This document shows, piece by piece, positions 39,703 to 45,205 of a DNA stretch of 64,000 nt. Under the pieces are notes generated by a model. It saw only the letters and a list, made by a program, of their open reading frames with translations. It made no database searches and was not told the DNA's origin. The first letter of the stretch is position 1; every line of letters starts with the position of its first letter. The stretch comes from Pannonibacter sp. SL95 (GTDB lineage: Bacteria > Pseudomonadota > Alphaproteobacteria > Rhizobiales > Stappiaceae), in NCBI RefSeq assembly GCF_026672425.1, contig NZ_JAPPRC010000005.1:390957-454956 (forward strand), in the 5' to 3' direction. Made by a program: the position numbers and the translations under genes.

Positions 39703-39722
39703 ATCAGACCCACGGGTCTGAT
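39703..39722. promoter_or_regulatory. Perfect 20-bp palindrome upstream of the methylase gene
   Basis: ATCAGACCC-AC-GGGTCTGAT, 9-bp arms, 44 bases before the methylase ATG. It has no T-run, so an operator is more likely than a terminator. The binding protein is unknown. Confidence 0.5.
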
Positions 39723-39886
39723 CGCGGGGCGATGCATGTCTAGGCCATCGGTCCGGTTACAATCTTGCAGGAGCGTACCGGATTGCCGGGTGATCCCGGC
39801 CCCCGCGTCAGCGGGATCTGAGTTGCCATTGACTGCTCGGGCAGTCATGTAGCAAAAGAACAAAAAGCGAACTCTGAGCCCCCGAC

Positions 39887-40099
39887 ATGCCGCACCCCAC
39901 GCTCCCGGAACACCTCCCGATCACGGTCGAGGCGCGCGATGAAACGGGTCGCATCGTCGAGTTGATCGCGCGCTGCGCGAATGTGACCGTGGCACGCGGC
40001 GCATTCGAGGCCGCACGGACCTGCCGCCAGGGCGTCGAGATCATGATCCGCGACCGCTCACGAGTGATCGCGGCGGAATTTTTACCAGTGGCCCGATAA
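39887..40099 (+). CDS. Small prophage protein of unknown function
   Basis: 70 residues, MPHPTLPEHLPITVEARDET..., with a beta-like first half and a basic second half (RTCRQGVEIMIRDRSRVIAA). It has no recognised domain. It is the first plus-strand gene of the accessory block and is not preceded by the cassette promoter found upstream of its neighbours. A GACTGC/GCAGTC hairpin lies about 45 bases upstream. Coding is supported by a clean frame up to the next promoter cassette. Confidence 0.5.
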   Translation: MPHPTLPEHLPITVEARDETGRIVELIARCANVTVARGAFEAARTCRQGVEIMIRDRSRVIAAEFLPVAR

Positions 40100-40104
40100 T
40101 CTTC

Positions 40105-40186
40105 TTTACAGTGCGGAATTTCCGCACTATATTTGAACCATGGCGAGGCGGTAGAGCCTAGGCCGAATGTCAGAGGAGACACACAG
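40105..40186 (+). promoter_or_regulatory. Promoter-operator-leader cassette, copy 1
   Basis: TTTACA (40105-40110), a 17-base spacer that is itself a perfect palindrome GTGCGGAA-T-TTCCGCAC, then TATATT (40128-40133). A conserved leader follows, with an AGGC...GCCT hairpin and the ribosome site AGAGGAG, ending at ATG 40187. Two more copies occur at 40462 and 41791. Confidence 0.8.
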
Positions 40187-40396
40187 ATGACCAATACGAA
40201 CGACGCATACAAAGCCTGCCTCGAAGCGACCCGGTTCTCCCTGGAAGAAGCCTTGAAGGTGGTAACGGAAGCTATTTCGGACCTTGAAACGCATAACCGC
40301 AACACGTCGGTCGGCGGCCTCCTGAAAGCAGACACACCGCTCGAAACCGCTCAGGCGACCTACAAGGCCGCCCTCGCAATCCACGCGATGCGCTGA
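40187..40396 (+). CDS. Small prophage protein behind cassette copy 1
   Basis: 69 residues, MTNTNDAYKACLEATRFSLE followed by a mostly helical chain ending AALAIHAMR. No known family. ATG 40187 is set by AGAGGAG eight to fourteen bases upstream and by analogy with the other cassettes. It has its own promoter and operator. The first four codons (MTN) resemble the start of the gene at 41871, which uses the same leader. Small, helical and separately promoted genes like this in prophages are often host-interaction genes, but nothing in the sequence proves it. Confidence 0.7.
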   Translation: MTNTNDAYKACLEATRFSLEEALKVVTEAISDLETHNRNTSVGGLLKADTPLETAQATYKAALAIHAMR

Positions 40397-40461
40397 GACG
40401 GACAGGGCCGCGCCTCAGCCGCGGCCCTACCAACAATTGCGCAAGGCATCTTGATTACCTA

Positions 40462-40541
40462 TTTACAACGCGGGATTTCCGCTTTATATTCTAACCATGG
40501 CGAGGCGATACAGCCTAGGCCGATGTCAGAGGAGACAGAAC
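40462..40541 (+). promoter_or_regulatory. Promoter-operator-leader cassette, copy 2
   Basis: TTTACA (40462-40467), 17-base spacer with GCGG-GATTT-CCGC, TATATT (40485-40490), then the conserved leader with AGGC-GATACA-GCCT hairpin and AGAGGAG ribosome site before ATG 40542. The palindrome is less perfect than in copy 1. Confidence 0.8.
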
Positions 40542-40796
40542 ATGAGCATCAAGATCACCCGCGCCGCGAAGCTTTCCAGGATCGGCAGCACCCCGCGCAG
40601 CTTCGCGGCCATGGCCGAGTACCTGCCTGACAGCGTCATCAAGTCCCTGACCAGCGCCCAGCTGGCCGAGATGATCGACGCGCTCTGGACCTGCGCAGGC
40701 GATGCGAAGGCGATTGCCGCACGCGAGGCCATCGAATCCGGCCGCGTCTGGGACGCCAAGCGCGGCGTCTCCCGCGACCTGGCCCCGCTGGCCTGA
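40542..40796 (+). CDS. Small prophage protein behind cassette copy 2
   Basis: 84 residues beginning MSIKITRAAKLSRIGSTPRS. The N-terminus is basic and the middle is helical (SLTSAQLAEMIDALWTCAGD, AIAAREAIESGRVWDAKRG). Not recognised. ATG 40542 is positioned by AGAGGAG exactly as in copies 1 and 3, although an upstream in-frame ATG inside the leader exists (40497). The next gene follows 62 bases later and is probably on the same transcript. A DNA- or nucleic-acid-binding role is conceivable from charge only. Confidence 0.7.
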   Translation: MSIKITRAAKLSRIGSTPRSFAAMAEYLPDSVIKSLTSAQLAEMIDALWTCAGDAKAIAAREAIESGRVWDAKRGVSRDLAPLA

Positions 40797-40858
40797 CCGG
40801 CCCGGTGCCCGCCAAAACGGCGGGCACCATGTCCAAACGATACTGCGAGGCCAAAGCC

Positions 40859-41110
40859 ATGACAGACAAGGTCGAAATCTACTGCGACAGCAACACCCAC
40901 GGTGCCTTTTTTGCCAAGCAAGGCGACAAGTGGTTTACCGTCCCGTCCTGCCCCACCGGGTGGGCCAAACGGCGCGAATGGCAGCCCTGCGCGGCCATGG
41001 TGCAGCGCCTCATGCGCCACGGCATGCGGATGGGCTTCTATGGCCACGGCTGGCTGGCTGAGGCTGTTCTCGGCATTCCGCGCGACATGGTCGCAGTGAC
41101 CAGGCACTGA
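40859..41110 (+). CDS. Small prophage protein of unknown function
   Basis: 83 residues from ATG 40859 (MTDKVEIYCDSNTHGAFFAK), preceded by GCGAGG as ribosome site; starts at 40829 or 40805 would lengthen it. Three cysteines (YCDSN, PSCPTGW, PCAAM) and many aromatic residues suggest a small compact fold. It probably shares the transcript of the 40542 gene and is followed directly by a hairpin terminator. No family recognised. Confidence 0.65.
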   Translation: MTDKVEIYCDSNTHGAFFAKQGDKWFTVPSCPTGWAKRREWQPCAAMVQRLMRHGMRMGFYGHGWLAEAVLGIPRDMVAVTRH

Positions 41111-41117
41111 CAACAAA

Positions 41118-41145
41118 ACAGCCCGCTCGTTTCCGGGCGGGCTGT
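41118..41145 (+). terminator. Terminator closing the 40542-41110 transcript
   Basis: ACAGCCCGC-loop-GCGGGCTGT, 9-bp stem eight bases after the stop codon. The T-run is weak (TTCGCTT). Confidence 0.7.
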
Positions 41146-41166
41146 TCGCTTGGGCATGAGCCCAAC

Positions 41167-41218
41167 CTAAAGAAAAACTAGGTTTCGATCCAACACGACA
41201 GCGTTAGCCACCGCGACA
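41167..41218. repeat. 52-bp direct repeat, copy A
   Basis: Begins CTAAAGAAAAACTAGG and ends CCACCGCGACA. About 42 of 52 positions match copy B at 41241-41292. Not inside a supported gene. Confidence 0.75.
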
Positions 41219-41237
41219 TTGGCATGTGCCAAGGCAC
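41219..41237. promoter_or_regulatory. Two overlapping palindromes between the direct repeats
   Basis: TTGGCATGTGCCAA (41219-41232) and GTGCCAAGGCAC (41226-41237) are both perfect and share bases. They lie exactly between the two direct repeats, so the whole 41167-41292 stretch is probably a control region. Confidence 0.5.
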
Positions 41238-41240
41238 ATA

Positions 41241-41292
41241 CTAAAGAACAACTAAGTTTCGATCCAGCGCGACAGGCAGGACCACCGCGACA
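41241..41292. repeat. 52-bp direct repeat, copy B
   Basis: Begins CTAAAGAACAACTAAG and ends CCACCGCGACA, 74 bases after the start of copy A. It lies 69 bases upstream of the proposed start of the gene at 41361. Confidence 0.75.
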
Positions 41293-41360
41293 CCGCCAGC
41301 CCCATGCGCTGACCCCTCAACCATACGATGCACCTCAGGCCCCGTCAACACGCGAGCAAC

Positions 41361-41750
41361 ATGACCATGCATTCCAACCTCGCCCAGGCGCTGATCATCC
41401 GCGCCATCGCCCGCGAAGACGCCGAGCGCGCTCTGATCGGCGCCCCCTCGCCGCCCTGCGCGCCGGCAGGTCGCCGCGGCGAACACGCCGACCACCCGGC
41501 AGCCCTGACCGCCGATGCGGTACGGCAGGAGATCAGGAGCCTCGGCGTTTGCGACATGCCCCCGGCGACCGACCTGGTCGCCACACTTCTGGAGACGCTG
41601 TCGCAGCGCCTTGGAGGCAACGGCTATAAATCCGCCTGGGAGGCCATCGGCATCAAGCCCACGCGGGGCCGGGACCTGCTCGCCCGCTCGGCCGGCGCCG
41701 TTGACTGGCCGATCTGGAAAACACTCCGGGATGCCGCGCTGGCGGATTGA
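41361..41750 (+). CDS. Prophage protein with possible helix-turn-helix C-terminus
   Basis: 129 residues from ATG 41361 (MTMHSNLAQALIIRAIARED); ATG 41328 or 41367 are alternatives because no strong ribosome site is present. The N-terminal third is helical, followed by an Ala/Pro/Gly-rich linker. The C-terminal part, GYKSAWEAIGIKPTRGRDLL followed by WPIWKTLRDAAL, looks like a small helix-turn-helix, so it may be the regulator of the repeats upstream or of the promoter cassettes. No family name can be given. Confidence 0.6.
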   Translation: MTMHSNLAQALIIRAIAREDAERALIGAPSPPCAPAGRRGEHADHPAALTADAVRQEIRSLGVCDMPPATDLVATLLETLSQRLGGNGYKSAWEAIGIKPTRGRDLLARSAGAVDWPIWKTLRDAALAD

Positions 41751-41790
41751 GCATCGCGGGCGAAAAACTCCCGCATCCACAAATCGCCCC

Positions 41791-41870
41791 TTTACAATGC
41801 GGGATTTCCGCTCTATATTCTGACCATGGCAAGGCGATGACGCCTGGGCCGAATGTCAGAGGAGACGAAA
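41791..41870 (+). promoter_or_regulatory. Promoter-operator-leader cassette, copy 3
   Basis: TTTACA (41791-41796), 17-base spacer with GCGG-GATTT-CCGC, TATATT (41814-41819), conserved leader with AGGCG-ATGA-CGCCT hairpin and AGAGGAG ribosome site. It leads to a TTG start codon at 41871, at the same distance (52 bases after the -10) as the ATG in copy 2. Confidence 0.8.
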
Positions 41871-42500
41871 TTGACCAACGAAACCGCGTTCCGCTTCGCA
41901 GATCATCTCAGCACCCTGTGCGCCGCGCTCGGCGACGGCTGGGGGTGGACGATTGATGCCGAAATCCCGCACTACGGGCAGGTTAACAGCCCCGACGGGA
42001 TTGTGTTCACCGCCGTCCATGACGCCAACAAACGCTCCGTCGGCCTCTATCTGACGCCCCCGGCTGATCACGGCCGCCCCATGTCGGTGGCTGACTGGCT
42101 GGGCGAGAACACGTTTGGCGCGTCGATTGCGCCGTCCTGGTCGGAGTCCTCGACGGCAGAACTGGCGGCAGGCCTCGTCGAAGCGGCCCTCGGCGCGTGC
42201 CACGACTGCATGCGGCAGATCAACGAGCGCAAATCCCACGTCGAGGCAGAGCGCGGCGCTGTTAACGCTATTGATGCCGACCTCGCTGCTCTCGGATTTC
42301 TGCGGCGCGGTTCCGGCCATAACGTGAGTTCGTGCTGGGTCCTCAAATCTGGCCGGCCGGGATCACCGAACCGAGCCAGCGCGACTGTCGAGTTTGAAAT
42401 GTTCAGCGAACGGGCGACGGCTGATATCACGATCCCGCGCCAATTCGTTCCGGCACTTTGCAATTTCCTCGCCGACCTCATGGCCCGGAATGCCGGCTAA
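41871..42500 (+). CDS. Prophage protein behind cassette copy 3, TTG start
   Basis: 209 residues of unknown function. TTG 41871 (LTNETAFRFADHLSTLCAAL, read as Met) is chosen because the duplicated leader places the start there; the in-frame ATG at 41853 lies inside the leader before the ribosome site. Features: an acidic/aromatic N-terminus (GDGWGWTIDAEIPHYGQVNS), a cysteine-containing helix (AALGACHDCMRQINERK) and a C-terminal beta-rich part (ASATVEFEMFSERATADITI). No recognised domain. It is the largest accessory gene and lies next to the CRISPR-like repeats. Confidence 0.7.
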   Translation: MTNETAFRFADHLSTLCAALGDGWGWTIDAEIPHYGQVNSPDGIVFTAVHDANKRSVGLYLTPPADHGRPMSVADWLGENTFGASIAPSWSESSTAELAAGLVEAALGACHDCMRQINERKSHVEAERGAVNAIDADLAALGFLRRGSGHNVSSCWVLKSGRPGSPNRASATVEFEMFSERATADITIPRQFVPALCNFLADLMARNAG

Positions 42501-42606
42501 CCAACCGAAAAGCCCTCCTCTCACAGGGGGGGGGCAACAAACCCGCTGCGCTGGCCTGCGGCCGCCAGGCTGAGAAATCTCAGGCCTGACGGCGCTAGGC
42601 GCAAAA

Positions 42607-42778
42607 CCCCGCGTGTGCGAGGAACGCAGTCCGCACCACCATTCGATACGGATCATCCCCGCGTGTGCGGGGAACTTAGTCCGCGCTGTGATGCGATACG
42701 GATCATCCCCGCGTGTGCGAGGAACTTAGTCCGACCCACAACCAGATACGGATCATCCCCTCGCGTGAGGGGATGCCG
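42607..42778 (-). CRISPR. Cluster of type I-E-like CRISPR repeats with very short variable parts; possible RNA anti-CRISPR
   Basis: Four units at an exact 50-bp period (starts 42645, 42695, 42745; the first unit is truncated at 42607). Each full unit conserves 39 bases, including a CGGATCATCCCCGC-GTGT-GCGGGGAACTT core that closely matches E. coli-type I-E repeats, with the Cas6e-type hairpin CCCCGC/GCGGGG at 42657-42672. Only 11 bases vary between units (42634-42644, 42684-42694, 42734-42744). The last unit has changed to a perfect CATCCCCTC-GCGT-GAGGGGATG hairpin. No cas genes or leader are visible in the window. On the minus strand it would be the 3' tail of the lysis transcript. Confidence 0.7.
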
Positions 42779-42805
42779 CATCCTATGCGCGCAGTTTGCG
42801 CGGTG

Positions 42806-43137
42806 TCAACTCCGCCCCCGCCACAGCCCCAACACATCGCGCGCTGTCGCCAGCGGGTCCCTGCTTGCCCGCAGCGCGAACGCAGCCCAGTTGCGCCCCG
42901 TGAGCGCCAGCCCCGCCGCCACCGCGTCCGACCAGGTCGGGTCGAGCGACAAAACTGCCGGATCGGCTCGGCGAAAATCACCGCCGCGCCGAGCCCTGCC
43001 GCCACCGCCAGCAGCCGCCCCCACAGGGACAGGTCCCGCTGCATCAACGCGCCGAGAACGGCAAAGGCGAGTATCATCAGCCATTTGGTCAGCGACGCGT
43101 GGGCAAGCCATTGCCCGATCAGATCAATCAGTTTCAC
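42806..43137 (-). pseudogene. Holin-like membrane protein, frameshifted
   Basis: Begins at GTG 43137 (VKLIDLIGQWLAHASLTKWL), overlapping the end of the spanin gene, with GGAG upstream. Two transmembrane helices (WLMILAFAVLGALM, WGRLLAVAAGLGAAVIFAEP) match a small phage holin. After IRQF the frame is lost; the adjoining frame continues as LSLDPTWSDAVAAGLALTGR to WRGRS at 42806. One T missing in the T4 run near 42951-42954 would restore a 110-residue protein. There is no canonical slippery heptamer, so programmed shifting is unlikely. It is damaged or a sequence error. Confidence 0.75.
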
Positions 43138-43381
43138 CGCATCGCTCCTGTAAAGTGTCAATTCGCGCCAGCGACAGCACCAGCCGGTCGCTCGCGTGGT
43201 CCATATCCTCCGGCTCCCAGCTGACAGCCGCCAGCAACGGCCGCAGCTGTTCGCAGGCCAGCGCCCGGTCAGCGCCGCCGGCTGCCGTGCTGACGAGCGG
43301 CGGCCCGCTCGCGCAGCCGCTGGCGCAGAGCGTCAAGGCCCCCGCCACCAGCCACCATCTGATCAACCGTCCATCTCGCAT
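43124..43381 (-). CDS. o-spanin (Rz1-like outer-membrane lipoprotein)
   Basis: 85 residues with a lipoprotein signal (WWLVAGALTLCASGC, lipobox cysteine near residue 23), followed by a short periplasmic chain. Its first 113 bases overlap the end of the i-spanin gene in another frame, the classical Rz/Rz1 layout. It would disrupt the outer membrane together with the i-spanin at lysis. Assigned from architecture and position, not from sequence identity. Confidence 0.75.
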   Translation of the reverse strand: MRDGRLIRWWLVAGALTLCASGCASGPPLVSTAAGGADRALACEQLRPLLAAVSWEPEDMDHASDRLVLSLARIDTLQERCGETD

Positions 43382-43520
43382 CCCGCACCTCCTCGCGCAC
43401 AGCCTGCGCGGCCTGCCCCCGGCCCTCGGCCCGGGTGAGACGGATCAACCGCCAGCGATCGAGGAGCTGGCCGGCAAACGCGGCCAGCACCTCGGCTAGA
43501 ATCGCCCACACCGTAGCCAT
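43269..43520 (-). CDS. i-spanin (Rz-like inner-membrane protein)
   Basis: 83 residues from ATG 43520: an N-terminal membrane helix (ATVWAILAEVLAAFAGQLLD) followed by a charged coiled-coil (TRAEGRGQAAQAVREEVRDA, LDALRQRLRERAAARQ). The o-spanin gene starts inside it in a different frame. Located between the two holin-like genes in the lysis cluster. The topology is right for an i-spanin; the sequence itself is not diagnostic. Confidence 0.72.
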   Translation of the reverse strand: MATVWAILAEVLAAFAGQLLDRWRLIRLTRAEGRGQAAQAVREEVRDARWTVDQMVAGGGGLDALRQRLRERAAARQHGSRRR

Positions 43521-43524
43521 CGGC

Positions 43525-43992
43525 TCAGCCCTGAGACCGCCCGACAACACCGTCGCCGTTGAGATCCGCACCGAGCCGCGCCTCGATCATCTCGACGAGC
43601 CGCCCCCGGTCGATCCCGAAATAGGTCAGCGCCTGCGGCACCGCCGCCATCGCATAGCGCGCGGCCTCGGCCACCATCTCGTTGCGGAGATCCACCGTCA
43701 GCGGCCCGGCCGTCACCCTGCCAACCTTGGACCGGGCGAAATCCACCGCGTAAAACAGCGCGTCCTGCAACCGAGCCCGCATCTGCTCGTCGAGCTGCAT
43801 GTCCGCGCGATCCTCAAACACGGCAATCGCCCGGCGCAACAGCCAGAGCAAAGCGCCGGCCAGCAGCGTCAGGCCGATCTCGATCACGGGCGCCGCCATC
43901 GGCGACAGGTCGACCACGGTCGAGGCCGCAGCCGGGTTGAGGGCAAGCAAAAGCAGGCCAGCGCCGAGCGCCAGCGTCATCATCATGCGCAT
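43525..43992 (-). CDS. Phage holin of LLH type (probable)
   Basis: 155 residues: cleavable signal or first membrane helix (TLALGAGLLLLALNPAAA), second membrane helix (VIEIGLTLLAGALLWLLRR), then a soluble helical region (RARLQDALFYAVDFARSKVG) and an acidic end with DLNGDGVVG. This is the layout of LLH-family holins. It lies directly after the endolysin gene and before the spanins. ATG 43992 gives the complete first helix. Confidence 0.75.
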   Translation of the reverse strand: MRMMMTLALGAGLLLLALNPAAASTVVDLSPMAAPVIEIGLTLLAGALLWLLRRAIAVFEDRADMQLDEQMRARLQDALFYAVDFARSKVGRVTAGPLTVDLRNEMVAEAARYAMAAVPQALTYFGIDRGRLVEMIEARLGADLNGDGVVGRSQG

Positions 43993-44017
43993 GTCAGTCT
44001 CCTGGGATTGCGAGGCG

Positions 44018-44695
44018 TCACGCCTCGTTTGTGGTCACCTGACCCTCAGCGGTCAGGGCGACAGGACCGGTCAGCGGCAGCGGCACCGAGGCCGGCCACC
44101 GGAAGCCGAGCAGCCGATCGCGGGCGATGCGGGCAATGCTCACCATGTTCGATTGATTGCCGCCGAGAATGTGATAGTGCGTCGCGTCCTCGCCGACATA
44201 GAACCCGACGTGTCCGGACGAGCCCGTCCGCGAGCCGCGCCAGAACACTGCCACCGCGCCGACAGACGGCCGCGCCAGCTTCACGCCGAACGTGAGCCAG
44301 TTGCGGGCGAGATACGGATTGGTGGGCAGCACCTCATTTGTCAGCGCCAGTGCAAGCGAGGTCTCGACAAAATCCCCGCACCAGGGCAGCCGCGACGGAT
44401 CGCCCAGCGTTTTGCCGTCCGACCGCAGCCAGGCCATCAGCCCGCCCCGGTTGCGCCGCTCATGCAGCCCCATTTTGGAGCGGGCGACGGTCAGCCAGGA
44501 CGGCTCCAGATCGCCAGACACCGGCCCCAGCAGCGCACGACGCGTCACCGGCCCGACGATCCCGTCCGGCGTCAGGTTATGCGCTGCCTGAAACCGCACG
44601 ACAGCCGCGCGCGTGCGCCGCCCGGGAATGCCGTCAATCGCCCCGGGCCGAAAGCCCTTGGCCTCCAGCGCCCGCTGGATCTCTTTCCAGTCCAT
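44018..44695 (-). CDS. Endolysin: peptidoglycan-binding domain plus CHAP-like/TIGR02594 amidase domain
   Basis: 225 residues. The N-terminal peptidoglycan-binding domain reads EIQRALEAKGFRPGAIDGIP, RTRAAVVRFQAAHNLTPDG and GPVTRRALLG. The C-terminal catalytic domain has the cysteine in LPWCGDFVETSLALALTNE and the histidine in GSSGHVGFYVGEDATHYHIL, as in TIGR02594/CHAP enzymes. ATG 44695 is preferred because GGAG lies seven bases before it; ATG 44707 abuts the terminator T-run and lacks a ribosome site. No signal peptide, so the holins must release it. Confidence 0.9.
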   Translation of the reverse strand: MDWKEIQRALEAKGFRPGAIDGIPGRRTRAAVVRFQAAHNLTPDGIVGPVTRRALLGPVSGDLEPSWLTVARSKMGLHERRNRGGLMAWLRSDGKTLGDPSRLPWCGDFVETSLALALTNEVLPTNPYLARNWLTFGVKLARPSVGAVAVFWRGSRTGSSGHVGFYVGEDATHYHILGGNQSNMVSIARIARDRLLGFRWPASVPLPLTGPVALTAEGQVTTNEA

Positions 44696-44707
44696 CTCGA
44701 TCTCCAT

Positions 44708-44732
44708 AAAAAAAGGCCCGCCGAAGCGAGCC
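44708..44732 (-). terminator. Terminator between the tail and lysis genes
   Basis: On the minus strand GGCTCGC-TTCG-GCGGGCC and seven T, ending one base before the first possible endolysin ATG (44707). It would reduce tail-to-lysis read-through. Confidence 0.8.
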
Positions 44733-44758
44733 AGAAGGTCACATTGTGTGCGGGATAA

Positions 44759-45205
44759 TCAGGCGACGATGTCCACCTCGGTCAGCGTCCGCAAATCGTA
44801 GTCATCCCCCATCCACTGGGGGAACACCCGCTTGCGCAGGCTGTCGAGCGGATAGCTCGGATTGAGGTAGACGACATAAGGCAGCCCCTGCCGGGCAAGA
44901 TCCGCATCCGCAGCGGCCACCAGTTCCGGCAGGCCGGTCAACAGATGATCCGCACGCACCGCCAGCCAGACGCCGGGGACAATGATTTGAGGCGTCAGCT
45001 CGTAGCCCTCGTCGTCAAACGTCGCATCTTGAGCGTAGACCGTGACACGAACAGCCGTGATCTGTGCGCCGTCAAACGTTCCAGACTGCGGACGGATGGA
45101 CAGGTCAGCCAGAGTGACCGGCTGACCCTCGTTAACGAGCCCGAGCGCGGCAAGGTCCACCGCGTCCGGGCCGGAGTAATGCAGGATGTGGTCAATCGTG
45201 ATCAT
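44759..45205 (-). CDS. Phage protein of unknown function downstream of the tail fibre
   Basis: 148 residues, MITIDHILHYSGPDAVDLAA..., ending in a Tyr/Asp-rich part (SYPLDSLRKRVFPQWMGDDY). Its ATG overlaps the stop of the fibre gene (ATGA at 45202-45205), so translation is coupled. It may be a fibre-assembly chaperone, since such genes commonly follow the fibre, but there is no sequence evidence. Lower GC than most neighbours, like the fibre gene. Confidence 0.7.
   Translation of the reverse strand: MITIDHILHYSGPDAVDLAALGLVNEGQPVTLADLSIRPQSGTFDGAQITAVRVTVYAQDATFDDEGYELTPQIIVPGVWLAVRADHLLTGLPELVAAADADLARQGLPYVVYLNPSYPLDSLRKRVFPQWMGDDYDLRTLTEVDIVA

Noticed and set aside
42607..42778. Ordinary CRISPR array
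   Set aside because: Period is 50 bp with only 11 variable bases; a normal I-E array has about 61 bp with 32-33-base spacers, and no cas genes or leader are visible.
42806..43137. Programmed -1 frameshift in the small holin
   Set aside because: The run is only TTTT within CAG TTT TGT; there is no X-XXY-YYZ slippery heptamer and no downstream stem I can support. Indel damage elsewhere in the phage is a simpler explanation.
42363..43161. Short minus-strand frames reading SSHTRG and MIRI text through the CRISPR-like repeats
   Set aside because: These are the known type of false protein produced by translating I-E repeats; the text is just the repeat in another alphabet.
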